A program made the translations under genes and the position numbers. The notes under the pieces were generated by a model. That model was not told the DNA's origin and made no database searches. It saw nothing but the letters and a program-made list of their open reading frames with translations. From the NCBI RefSeq assembly GCF_012489685.1, contig NC_080044.1, positions 24,780,369 through 24,844,368 on the forward strand: 64,000 bases of DNA. The letters run 5' to 3'. Shown one piece after another: positions 46,561 through 58,335 of the stretch. The DNA is from Lotus japonicus (Eukaryota > Streptophyta > Magnoliopsida > Fabales > Fabaceae). Each line of letters opens with the position of its first letter. Position 1 is the first letter of the stretch.

Positions 46561-47177
46561 GTGAGGAACACTAACCCCAACACCTCGTTGGCCTCACCTA
46601 AAACTTCCCCTTACGACTATTTAAGGGTTGTGCCAGAGGAGCAATCACACCATGCAACATCGACATAAACATTGAGAACACAATCCCAAAAGGGACCTGA
46701 CTATGAATAAGATGCCTCACATCAGCGACGTCAACACGCCTGGATCCATCAGCAAAAAAAGGAGCCAATGACCACAATGGCGAGGTTGAGGGACTACCAC
46801 TTTTGATTTCACATTTTTTCGGCTCCCATAATCATCCTTTGGCACCAGAGCCCTACCTAGTTGACAATCCTACGTGACTCTGTATCACTCCCTCTCGAAA
46901 CAATCCACCAAAAAGAGTGAGTCCAACGAAGGCTCTACCGATGAAACCTATTTGCCACCCCTATTTTAATTTTCACTTCTTCAATTATATTGTTGTTTTA
47001 GACCTTTGGTCTTTGACAGATGTCAGCAACCGTTCGTGAAACGGTTGCATGTCTCTCCTAATAAATATCTTTCACAAAGTTCAAACTTATGTTCTTATCA
47101 TTACAATGTCAAAGAGTGTTGTTTAGCTTGCTCATTGGTATTTTTTGGCAAACATTTAGACAAAACCAATCAATTTA
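46561..47177. other. Intergenic; no gene seen
   Basis: Mixed composition, without open frames above about 70 codons and without recognised repeats. Confidence 0.5.
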
Positions 47178-47548
47178 AGAGCATCTTCAATGCATGTCCT
47201 TATAGATGTTTTTATTTTTAAGGACCGTTGCTTATTTTGGGGGAACCATTGGAGTTTAGTGACGTGTCATTCCTTATTGCTTAATTTTTAGCAACATTGC
47301 TTATTCTCTTTGTGGTTGTTTTGTTGATTAAAAAATTATATTTTCTCTTTCATTCAGAACCCAACCAAAAGTAAATACTTGAGGTATAATGAGACCCAAC
47401 CAAAAGTAAAATAAGAAATCGTCATTAAAACGAAATCGCATCGTTTATTCTTTTTGTCAAACATCAATTACTTATGAGTTATTTAAATTCTATGTAGCAT
47501 TTTAAACTCATCAAAATAGTGTTTAAGCACTTCACGGTTGAAGATGCT
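47178..47548. mobile_element. MITE with Harbinger-like ends, upstream of the Y3IP1-type gene
   Basis: Left AGAGCATCTTCAATGCA and right GGTTGAAGATGCT are inverted ends of the 'GAGCATCTCCAAC' kind. The interior shares TTGCTTATTTT and TTTTTAGCAACATTGCTTA with 61487-61786. The 3-bp duplication is not clear. Confidence 0.6.
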
Positions 47549-47748
47549 ATAAAGAAAAGGCATAAATAGAGAATAAAAAATGGTGCCATTGATTGATTAT
47601 TATGTAATCTCGGTTGTAGATTATGTGGTTAGATGGCGCTAAAGTGCAGGCTCACCACCCTGCTACGTAAGCAAATCTGCCACTGTGCAACAATCAAGAA
47701 ACAGAAACAAAATCAAACATGATAAGATAGAAGCCAACCACGATAGCC

Positions 47749-50700
47749 ATGGCTTCACAACCGTTGCGTCTAACACTATCACCCCCACCACCACCACCTT
47801 CACTTTCTTCCTCTTCTTCTTCTTCTCTTCCCTGCTTCCACCACCACACCCACTCCCTCTTTGGCAATGGAGCATCATTCACCAAGCTCCGCCATCGCAG
47901 AACCTCAACCATCCTTTCCGTGGGGAAGGAGGACACTGACCTGCGTGTCTCCGTGGAACAGCAAGAAGATGAGGATCCAACTCCAGAGGACCTTGAATAC
48001 GTCGCGCAAATCAAAAGGGTACCTCTAGTTTTTTCAAAATATTGATTTTTTTTTCTCCCTCCATTTCGTGATTGCATTTCCATACACATGTGCAGGTTTT
48101 GGAGCTTCTCAAGAAAAACCGGGACATGCTCTTCGGGGAGGTAAACCCTTTGTACATTTTTATTTTCCAATTTTGCTTTACTAATCAATGATGTGTTTGT
48201 TGGTGATGGTATTTTATGATATAAGATCCATATACCTTTTTTCTTTAATAGGCAAATGTTAGTTGTTTGTAAATTAGTACCTCCACAGGGTTCTAACATG
48301 TACCCTTCACCCTTCATACCACCCAACCCTTATGTCCCCTAGCTCTTACCACTTGAGCTAACCCTCGAGGACCATATACCTTGTGAGACATAGAAGATAG
48401 CATAGGGCAATTTTGTTTTTTGTCAAGTGTAGACATTGTATGATCTTTTGGGGTCAAATTGGTCCAAAAAATAACATTAAGATTTTGAGAACAAGTTTCA
48501 GTTTTTTCCTTTTACTCATATGTTTGCTGAGTAAACCACTGTGATCTCCCAATATTGTTGTCTTTTGCCCATGATGATCTAGTCATTCTTTCCTTATCCT
48601 ATTTTCCAGGTGAAATTAACCATAACGATTGAGGATCCCAGAGACATTGAGAGAAGAAGATTACTTGGTATTGATGAAACTGATGGCCCAACAAGAGAGG
48701 ATCTGGTTGTGGCTTTGGAAGAAGTAAGATTTTTCATCTATAACCAGTATACGTTAACGTGTAAAAGCATAGACACTTTTACATGATATACCAAAAGCTT
48801 TACAGTTTATTCAAAATATTGTTTGGGATGAACATTTTGACATTTTTTAGGGTACAGGTGTTTGGCTTTTGAATACCTGTTCAGATCCAATGTTAACGTC
48901 CTAAATTCTAATTTTGAGCTAATTAGTTGTATTATGATAATTGAATTAGCATACTAGTTTATGATATTTATTCAGTCATACACGGGTTCCAAATATCATG
49001 TGATAGTTAGAAAAATACTGTTGAGGCTCTTCGGCCAGGAGAGAATAGGATACAATTTCAAACTGTTGCTTGTAACAGCACAATGAAAGTTACTTGTGGT
49101 ATATAGACATGTAAGTGCAAACTTCAGAACATGTGATGTGACTGTGATTGTTGCAAATCAGAACATAAAGTTTGCAGAGTCTACCTTGGTCCACTACACA
49201 CCAAAATATGTACAAGTATATAAACAACTCAGAGTCAAGCTTTCAACCACATGAGTCATTTTTACATGTGGAAGTCAAATAAAAATATAAAATCTCTTTT
49301 TGGTGCAGTAGGAGAAGAAAACAGAGTCATTGAGTGTTTGAGTGATATTGGGGGTGATGTCAGGGGAGAAGCTAACTGAGATAATACTATTTGGAAGTGC
49401 TTGGGACTGTTAATGTGAGTGGTATCGTCACTGGATTGATTTGGATATTAATCATTCCAGTCTCTATTAGCTAGTTAGAGTAGTCACTTGTTTGAGATAG
49501 TGAAAGGTAAGATGTGGAAGTGTATTTAATGAAAAGGACGAAAAGATGGAGAGCATCTAGTCACTGAGTGAGAGTTTAGGCCTTTGGGCATTGGATGTTT
49601 GCAACTTCTCAAAGTTCTGAAGGGTTTGATAAGCCTCGACCCTTATTAAGAGGGTGAAATAATTAGAGGGGATTAATGTATGAGGTGATTTGTGTTCTCT
49701 GTTCTATATATTGTATGATGCTGCATTGCTAGCCTAATTTACTGAATATTACCACTCAGACATGCACGCACATAGGGTACCGATGATCTTTTTTGTTTTA
49801 CACAAACCTCACAAAGTAACTTACAGAAAATCTCAAATGATGTTCTTAAAATTTTTCTCTTTGACATTCATGACCATGCTTTCCTCTTTGAAGAGACTGC
49901 TAACTTTGTCTTCCCTAACTTTCAACTCCTCTAGATCTGCACTTTAAATTGTATTTATGCTAACATCAATGCAAATGTAACTTGCTTCCAGTTTCTTAGC
50001 TTTCTGATAATGTCTTTTTGGTACCTTTTAGCTGCCCTTTTATAAGGTTCTTCTGCCAAAATGCTATTAAAGTTGAAGAGTAGTCATCAATTTATTGTTT
50101 GAAATGGTATGTTGTGTAATTGTGTTATTTGGCTTGGGCTTTTAAGCTCAATATAAGGTCAATTACTTATTTCAGAAAAAATGACTTTGCATTTACTAGG
50201 TGAATGAAGGAAAAATTCCAAAGGATAAACTTGCGCTCCAGATGCTCGCTGAGGAATTGGCTACATGGCCTAATTTAGAGGTATGATTGAATTTGAGGAT
50301 GTGATACTTTCTGGTTCAACATTCATGATGTCTTGAGTATGTATGTGAGGTTGTTGATTGCTTTGTGTTTATACTTTATACAGTTTGGCTTTACTCTGTT
50401 TCAGCTTCCTTGTGTTGTCTTACCACGGTTTTGCTTTTTAGTGTTCTATACATATCATTGTTTTTTAAAATACTGTGCGTCACTTTGCTTTATTCCATAA
50501 CGCAGGTATGATTATTTACATATATAAAAGAAGATTCAACATCGAAATATATTTTAATATTCATGTTTACTTTATTTAGTTCTAGAATTAATTGATGAAA
50601 ATCACAAAAATATCATAATTAAAAATCTTAAGAATATAATTCTTTTTTAGAATGATTTAAAATAGTTTAATTTTTTTAAAAAAGCTAACAACCAAGTAAT

Positions 50701-53700
50701 GCCTTTCTTTACACCTATGTAGCCTTGATTTCTCCCCTGTAGTTACGTAGGAGCTGAGATATAGCCTGTCAGACACCAAAATAGAATTTTCCTCAAATCT
50801 GTTTTAAAAATTTAGAGCTAGCCTTGATTTCTCTGATGGAGAAGTGTAGGAGTGACTATTGAGGATCCAGTCAAGCACCAAAACAAAATTTTCTTCAAAT
50901 CTAATTTAAAAGTTAAGAACCACATACGCCTTGAATTCACATCTGGAGACATGTAGGAGCAAGGATCTAGCTTGTCAGGCACACCACAATAAAAAATTTC
51001 ACATCTTGAAATTTTTAGAACTACATATTCGTTGAATTCTACCCTGGAGATGTGTAAGAGCGGGAATCTTATAATTTACATCTATTTCTTTTTCTCCATT
51101 AATATTTTTTCTAAATTTGGAATACATGTTTTTGAATTTTCATCCTATCTTTTGTATCAGTTTCTTTTTCTTTTTTCCTAATATGACTTTATTAGTGACA
51201 TAATTTTTCTTTTATTCATTGCTGTTCCTTTTCAGCCTTGAATCACAAGCTCCTGTTGCAAATAAAATGGAAGTAGAGAATTGAATGCATTAACATCCAT
51301 GTTAGATGTTAATTAGTAACAAATTTGTTTATAATTGAATTTTCTATGATAACATGGTTGAACGTGAGTGTGATTATGTGTCAGTTATCAAGCATGGTGC
51401 ACGCGGTCACCTTTGTGTACATATGCTTGCTGCTAACTTGCTGCTTCTCTTCTATATATGTTTGAATCATTTGATTTTTGTGGCAGAGTTTATAATGAGG
51501 GATCTTAAAACTGTAATTTCAAACTTAAGCTTCAAAGTTTCCCACTTTGTCCTGAACTAATTTCTTCTTATATAGTTGTATTTGTACCATCATATATATA
51601 TAGATATCTATATATATAATATATCTATATAGATAGATAGATACTTAGATACACACACATCTCCTTAATATCAAATTACTTTTCTTTCAAAATGAATGTT
51701 CAATCAATTGCTTCTATTTTAAACTTTCAAAATTGGATAGGCTGAAGCGCCTAAGACAAAGCCCAGCAAATCTCTCTATGCAAAAGCCACCGACACTGGA
51801 ATTGATCCTCAACTGGCTGCAAAGAAACTTAATGTCGATTGGGACTCTGCTGCGGAAATTGAAGATACAGATGTTGATGATGAGACAGAAGTTCCCCCAG
51901 CTGTGGTCAGTTCCTAACCTGCTCTTTAGATAATTTGTGATTGTTTTGGTTTGCTTGCATTATTTAGTTGGCCACCATAACTATTTCTATTTTTTTTGGT
52001 CAACATATCTATTTCAATTTAACTTACGATGCTGTAATTATAATCAAGTAATTTGGTGTGGCCATAAACTTACTTAGAGTCTACAAATTATTTGTAGGGC
52101 GTGCTGGTACATATTTATATACACACAAGTTATTTTTTAAGAATAAATTGATTCAAGCACGTATACAATAATTTAGATTTAATACACATGTATAATGAGT
52201 AGTATTAGATATCACTCATTATACATGTGCTGATTAGCTCCTCCTAATTAATAATGTATATTAGTGGATCCTTCACACCGTGCTGCACCAAGGGCTTTGA
52301 TGCTTTCTTCATGTGCTGATAAACTCTCAACTCGGTCACTTAAATGGATCTTCCTAAGTTTCACTTGATCTTTAAAGGGTTATAGGTGTTACTCTCATGC
52401 TCTTCACTGTTATCTGGTCTTAATAGAATTTTTTATTTATTTTATTCCTTTCTTTGGGTTTGCTTTTTCCACATCTGAGTCTGTCTTTGTTGCCCTGCCT
52501 CTTCCCCTTCTTTCTACCTCCATCAACCCTCCACCCCCCAAATTGCCCCAGCTTCAGGCATACGGCAAAAGCTAGCTATTGTCGATGGAGAGCCCAAGGC
52601 CCTATAAAGTCTACATTATAATCCCATATTTCCATGTGGGACTCAAGCTCATACCTTGCAATTGGGTCCTAACATCAAATTGATAAGTATTGAAACTTGA
52701 AAGAGATTGGAATCTATTCAAATAGAAACAAGAGAGTTTCCTCTTAGTAGTCACATACAAATCCTGGATGTTCGAGAGCCTGTTCTCTCCCTACCAATTT
52801 ACTTCAGAATTTCCTGAAAATTAATCAATTTGACACATCCTATTTATAACTGCCCACATTCAATTTTCTAAAACATAACTGACACAAGTTACATAACCAG
52901 AAATAACTGACTCAACATAACTAACTAAGACCAGAAATTGACTCAATTATTCCTTGCCGCACCCCTACCCTTCCTGTGGCGGTAGACCTTTATAATTAGG
53001 AGTCGTTCCCTATCAATACCTTGCCCTAAAAGATTCACCTTGTCCTCAAGGTGATAATCAGGAAAAGCTTCTTGCAATTATGGCCACAGATTCCCAACTG
53101 TTCTAACACAAAGGAAACCTGAACTTGGTGGCTTTGGCGGAGACCGCCTGGCCAGCACCTTTGTATTTTTCCTTTTCACTTGGTCATTTTATTTATTCTG
53201 TTGTTTATGTGGATGACATTTTTGGCTCAGGCAGTGATAATCATAAGTAGTGCCCATCACACCACTTTAGGGGAAAAGGTTGGCCTCTCTCAAATTGTTT
53301 ACGGGGTTGAGGTTGCTTACTCAAATTTAGGTGGTGCAGTAAAGAAAGCAGTTTTCAAAAATTCATTTTGACAAAGAAATCGGCCATATCCATTTTGCTC
53401 TTGCCTTGGTGTGAACTGGTGCAGACCGGAGCACACAATCCGGATTTGAAAGAACCCGGTGACTCGGACATGGCAACTTGAAAGATAAAAAACAAAATAA
53501 AATTGCCAGTCTCTCACCCGGCTACCTTCCCAGTCCCACACATGGCATCTCCGGCTGCTGGTGTTGGGACTTGCTTTTGTGGATTGGCAGTTGCAGAACA
53601 AGAAAAATGAAGAGAAAAGTTGGGGGAGTGAGGGGGAAAAGTAGAAAGGACTATGAAGACTGACTATAGATGTTAAACTTTGAAAAGTAGTTGGGTTTCT

Positions 53701-54368
53701 TAAACTTAGGCTTTGCTTTAGGAAGCCATGACAAAATTTTAGCTTTCGGTGATAAATCTGAGGATTACTTTTTTCATACCCAAATTTACTATTTGCAAAT
53801 CCTAAAACATCCTTATATAACTTTCAGAAGTTAAACTTCAAGAAATGAATTTTATGTTTCCGGAATTTCAACTTCCGGAAATATAACTTTTTGCTTCCTG
53901 TTAAACCGGTTGAATTGGTTAGTGGAAGGGTTTAACTACTCATTATCTTGATCGAGTCGGTCACCGGTCTAAGTTCTATAATTTTGAAAGAAATAAACGT
54001 AGAAATAGGTTGTTGGAACCCAGTTGCCCCATTGGAATCCAACTGTCAAACACCTATTGGCATTAAGAAAAACCCTTGTAAGAAAATGTCTGTAGTTTGA
54101 CTTTCTGATACACATTAGCTAGTCTATTTTCTCAGTCTATTTTTTTTTAATTTTGGTGGAGCAATATGGGGAGTTGTTATTCTTTAGCTTCATTTTTCTT
54201 TATTTGATATATATATTATTGGTTTTGTCTGGGTTAAGCCTTTAAGCTTTGCATTGAGGAAAGTTCTTTCTCCTGCAGGGGTATGGAGCTCTATACTTGG
54301 TTACCGCTTTCCCGATTATTATAGGTGTTTCAGTAGTTTTGATTTTGTTTTACAATTCCCTCCAGTAG
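47749..54368 (+). CDS. Y3IP1: Ycf3-interacting protein 1 type, chloroplast
   Basis: Y3IP1 is a nuclear-encoded thylakoid protein that works with plastid Ycf3 in photosystem I assembly. Coding exons: 47749-48018, 48096-48140, 48610-48723, 50200-50280, 51741-51905, 54279-54368. All introns are GT-AG and in phase 0, giving 254 residues. The first 55 or so residues are Ser/Pro/His rich and lack acids, as in a transit peptide. The conserved body runs from PTPEDLEYVAQIKR through VLELLKKNRDMLFGEV, TIEDPRDIERRRLLGI, VNEGKIPKDKLALQML and SLYAKATDTGIDP to DWDSAAEIED. The last exon adds a single hydrophobic segment (ALYLVTAFPVIIGVSVVLIL) near the C terminus, fitting membrane attachment. No stop or shift breaks it. 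The assignment comes from recognised family motifs. Confidence 0.92.
51592..51652. repeat. TATATAGA-type simple repeat in intron 4
   Basis: Alternating TATATA and TAGATA units with local palindromes lie in intron 4 of the Y3IP1-type gene, about 90 bases before exon 5. Confidence 0.85.
52690..53060 (-). repeat. Decayed Copia-like LTR relic in intron 5 of the Y3IP1-type gene
   Basis: On the minus strand, CACCTTGAGGACAAGGTG and a purine stretch lead into TGATAGGGAACG, as in the short-LTR element at 30471-34187. The unit has a TATAAATAGG box (about 52842-52853) and ends near 52681 before ATTTGATGTTAGGACC, a possible eroded primer site. Similarity to the 30.5-kb LTR is in layout more than in sequence. 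Confidence 0.5.
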
Positions 54369-55131
54369 TAACTGACATTGCACTAAAATTCAGTATATAT
54401 TGTAACACTATTTGAAATGAGCTAGTAAATCTCAATTTTCACTAATCTCATCACAGGTAGCCAATATTTGTGGCCGTTGATAGTTTATTTTCTACCCAGT
54501 AAATGTACATTAGCAATAATTTTTCTTTGTGGTTGGTCCCAGATTCTTGTGTTCAAACATGACTCCATGTTTGGTTTTTTCTTTTCTTTTCTGTGGGGTT
54601 GATGTTAGCACGTTGAAGTTAAAGGTTGTGATTTTCTCTAATGTTTGACTCTTGTTTTCAATCGTGATGTGCATACAGTAATTATATAAATGTAAGGGGC
54701 AATTGACCATTATAATCAATATACTCTGAAATAATTTTCTTATGGTAAAAGATTTAATTAATCTAGATTAGAGACAGAACATGATCTTCACGACTAAGGT
54801 GTGGAGGGACATGCTGGACACCCTTCACGTTCTATGCAATTTTTTTATTAGCAACTTTGTCAGCTACATTCTCTCCTACAAATCCATGGCAAGTCAAGTT
54901 TCTGATGCAGAAATCTCTATTATCGGAAAGCTTGGCTTCCAAAAAGTAGCTTGTGTGCATGTTTGGGATCCCTGCACTTTGCGCATATCTTGTATATTCT
55001 TCTACAATTGATTCTAAAGGAAGATTAATTCTAGAGAAAAGCTTATATGTTTGGGTGTCAGAATTGATTCCAAGAAAAGGGAAATTGATCCAAACATCCT
55101 ATTTCAACATGAAGGTGATTTTACCGTAATA
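54369..55131. other. Spacer between the Y3IP1-type gene and the next gene
   Basis: Probable 3' UTR of the Y3IP1-type gene, then AT-rich DNA. A short frame 54781-55011 starts with ATG but shows no known domain; it may be part of the 5' leader of the next gene. Confidence 0.4.
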
Positions 55132-56091
55132 ATGATGTCAGAACCCAAAATCTCAACCAACAAGAGTTCACAACAAGAAAATCGCATTATGGTGGATGCA
55201 CTATCACTGAATTATGATAGTGCTCTACCAAATGTTAGGACAACTTGGGCAACCACTGATTTTCATCTTCCATCATTACAAGCTCCGAAGCCGAAATTCA
55301 TGAGCCTTAGTCTTCCAAATTCAGCCAACTCCTCACCTGTCACTTCTACTTTGAAGAAGAAGAAATCAAAAGGTGGGAGTACAGAATCACCATGTCAAGC
55401 CAGTAACTTGATATTCAAGGATCGGCATGTGATTCAAGAAATCCACTTAAGGAGAAGGAGCAAGTCATATGGTGAAGCAAGGGCAAGTGCACCCTTTGAT
55501 GAATTTGATCTCTGCTTGGCCAAACCAAATGCTATGGAACATAACAAGCATGATTACAGCTTCCCGAAAATTGAAGCTATTGAAGAAGGTCCTATGAGTG
55601 GCAAGAACCCGGAAACACCTGCAGAAGAAGAAAAGTTTAAATGCTGTATGTATCTTCCAGGCTTTGGGAAAGCAAAGCCAGTTAAATCAACAAGAAAGGA
55701 AGGATCAGAAATGGAAGATGCAATATCCAGTAGAGTTTCTTTGGAGAAGTTTGAATGTGGTTCTTGGGCTTCTTCTACATTACTCCATGAGATTGAAGGA
55801 GACACAACAAATTCCTACTATGATCTGCCAATGGAATTGATCAAATGCAGTGTTAGTGATGTACATGCACCTGTTACATCAGCCTTTGTCTTTGAGAAGG
55901 AGCTTAAAGGGGTTCTCAAGAATGGTTCCTCTAGAGGAAGTGCTAGAAAATCGGATGCAGCGCCTCACCATGTTCGGTTTTCTATATCGTCTACTACACC
56001 CCACCCTGCCTCTCCAGCATCTTGCAATGCTGCTCATTTAAGAAAAGCCAGTGAAGATTTTAAAGCCTTCTTAGAAGCACAGAGTACTTGA
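55132..56091 (+). CDS. Conserved plant protein of unknown function (LPGFGKAKPV / VSLEKFECGSWASS motifs)
   Basis: A single open frame of 319 residues from ATG 55132 (or 55135) to TGA at 56089. It is open further upstream, but without an ATG. The sequence is rich in Ser, Lys and Pro with no membrane segment or signal peptide, probably soluble and partly disordered. A basic cluster RRRSKSYGEAR lies near residue 108. In the middle is KCCMYLPGFGKAKPVKS, then SRVSLEKFECGSWASST and YYDLPMELIKCS, and a C-terminal LKASEDF-like helix (LRKASEDFKAFL). I recall this motif set from a small family of uncharacterised plant proteins, some labelled hydroxyproline-rich; function is not known. The high motif conservation and intact frame argue for a real gene. 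Confidence 0.85.
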   Translation: MMSEPKISTNKSSQQENRIMVDALSLNYDSALPNVRTTWATTDFHLPSLQAPKPKFMSLSLPNSANSSPVTSTLKKKKSKGGSTESPCQASNLIFKDRHVIQEIHLRRRSKSYGEARASAPFDEFDLCLAKPNAMEHNKHDYSFPKIEAIEEGPMSGKNPETPAEEEKFKCCMYLPGFGKAKPVKSTRKEGSEMEDAISSRVSLEKFECGSWASSTLLHEIEGDTTNSYYDLPMELIKCSVSDVHAPVTSAFVFEKELKGVLKNGSSRGSARKSDAAPHHVRFSISSTTPHPASPASCNAAHLRKASEDFKAFLEAQST

Positions 56092-56970
56092 GGATGATGA
56101 AATCGTTTAGATGAAGCGTGGAATAAAAATTTTACTCAGTATTTGGAGGCTGTTTTACCACTTTTTACATAATAGTTAGCATGAGCTACATGCTTACTCA
56201 TTAACTTTTAATAAGAAAGCAGAGGGTGTTTTTCACAATAAAAATGATTGCGCCAATTCTTCTGATCTTGCAAAAGTTATATTCATTTGGAGCACATAAT
56301 ATCATGTAAAATCTGTTTATCTTAGTCTTCACACATTTGGTCTACATAAGCAAGATATTTTTTTTTGGAAATTTTTCTACTCAAAAGTGAATTTGCTTCC
56401 AAAATCTGTAAAAGTTTATTCTTTTGTAGTTTTTCTAAGTTAAAAATCTAAATATACTTTTTTTTTTGGGTCAATAAAATCTAAATATACTTAAATTACG
56501 TCGAAATTGTATACGTTTGATAACTTTAGTTTTTTTTTTTGGTCAAATTCTTTTATAACAAAAATTAAACATAATTCAAGAAAATACATACTGAACTTGT
56601 AGTATAGTAGATTAAATCTGTGTATTGCAGATTGTATAAAACTAACAGATCAATTAAATAACTACAACTAAGTTGCATGAGGCAATCCAAAATCTTTGTC
56701 AGCTTCTAATTATCATTTGGAAGTTGAAACTAAGCCCCATTATTACTTCATCCAATTCAATACGAACCTCCCACTGAATAGACTTCACCAAGCTATTCAA
56801 GGCCAGGTTCCATACATCCACAACAATGCAGCATCCATTAGAAATTCTTTATAATCTGAGTCATCAGAAAGCAAAGATATTGAGTCACAAAACTAAGATG
56901 CTATTAAATATAAAGTGAACCTAAAAAACTCAGAAGCATCTCCTTAGCATCTCTTATCTTAGCTTTCTTC
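56092..56970. other. AT-rich spacer between two convergent genes
   Basis: Both neighbours end here. AATAAAAAT near 56121 and AATAAGAAAG near 56210 could serve as poly(A) signals of the upstream gene. Nothing else is recognised. Confidence 0.5.
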
Positions 56971-58162
56971 TCAAGTCATAGATAGCATGTTGTTGCGAAT
57001 CAACATAGTGTGACAATTCATCAAGCAATCATCACAATAAGCATTTACCACTCTAGTATAATTAACCTCATCCAACAGGCCGCCTTCTTCGCCCATAAGT
57101 GACCAATACACGTCTCCAGACAGGGGATGGATAGCTAACTTACGACTCAGAATCATTTCATCCATCTCCAGCTTCAAATCATACGCTTTCCTCAGCTCCC
57201 CGATTCGGCAAAACCCAAATACAACAGCGGTATAACAAACAGTATCAGGGGACAAACCCATCTCTGCCATTCCCCTCAAAATCGCCAGAGCCTCCTCAGC
57301 CCTCCCCAAGAAGCCAAGCCCGTGAATAAGCGCGTTGCAAGTAACAAGAGACAGTGAAAACCTAGTAACAAAATCAGGCAAAAAAACCCTTGTGTATCAT
57401 TTCATCATGCATATGAAAAGCCTTACTGAATTCACCTTTATGACAATATGGATCCATCAAATTAACATAAGCATACGCCATTGGCTCCACACCCTCACGA
57501 AGCATCTCTCGGAAGAGATCAAAAGCTTCTGACATGCTTGACCGTATTTGCTTCGAGCGTAAAAGCACCGAATACGCGTGAGCATCAGGCAAGAAGCCCT
57601 TCTCAACCATCTCCTTCTTGATTTCAAGCGCCTTCTCCAGCTTCTGGGTTTGGCAATACCCATAACAGCAATATGCACGAATAAGCTTGTTGTATTCAAC
57701 AACTGAGGGTGAAAATCCTCTATCAATCATTTCACGCAAAACCTTATCAGCTTTATCAGTCTTATCGTCGTAGTCGCATAACAAATCAATGAGAGACGTG
57801 TAAGTCTTCTCATCAGGTGCAAAACCCTTCCGTTTCATCTCCTCAAACACCTCCTCAGCTTCTTTTGTCCTCCATTCCCGGCACAAACCTTGAATAACCT
57901 CATTCAACGAATCCGAATTTGGCTCCACACCCTTCTCAGTCATTGCACTCATCAACCCAGCTACCTTCTTCTTCGCTGATATCATCATCGTGTTGGGCCA
58001 CGATTCTGGTTCTAAGCTCCCAGCGGCGGCGAAGCCTCGGATCACGACGTTGTAAGAGTTAACGTTCGGCGGCGACACGACGTTACGGAGCATGTGGCGG
58101 CGAAAGGTTTTTAGGGTGGCAGTGAATGAAAGACGGAGGAGCTTCATTGAGTTGGGATACAT
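56971..58162 (-). pseudogene. Pentatricopeptide repeat (PPR) protein, P class, with one frameshift
   Basis: PPR proteins bind organelle RNA through tandem 35-residue helix pairs. The minus frame starts at ATG 58162 (a second ATG at 58147) with a short basic N terminus that could target an organelle. Repeats follow, for example VEPNSDSLNEVIQGLCREWR, APDEKTYTSLIDLLCDYDDK, SPSVVEYNKLIRAYCCYGYC and LPDAHAYSVLL. At a run of seven T (minus; 57380-57386) the frame runs into a stop. One base fewer would keep it in the frame of 57381-56971, which holds two more repeats (SLVTCNALIHGLGFLGRAEE, SPDTVCYTAVVFGFCRIGEL) and the true end. No intron is needed. The break may be a real mutation or a homopolymer sequencing error, so the gene may be intact. 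Confidence 0.85.
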
Positions 58163-58335
58163 GTTAAGTGGGTGGTCAAATTCTTAATGTACTTCAGTTG
58201 GTTTATTTATTTTTTTTTAGGGGGAGGAGTATGTCAAAGTAATGTTTTTTTATACTCGGATGACAATTAGACCAGATTTAATTATCATATAATTGTTCAT
58301 TTAAAAAAATATATCATATAATTGTTAGATATTTA

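Noticed and set aside
47694..48326. 210-codon minus frame opposite exon 1 of the Y3IP1-type gene
   Set aside because: It is the antisense of a proven coding exon and its intron. The sense strand has a continuous family match across six exons.
55051..55131. N-terminal extension of the conserved unknown protein to 55051
   Set aside because: The codon there is TTG. The first ATG in frame is 55132 and the family-like sequence begins after it.
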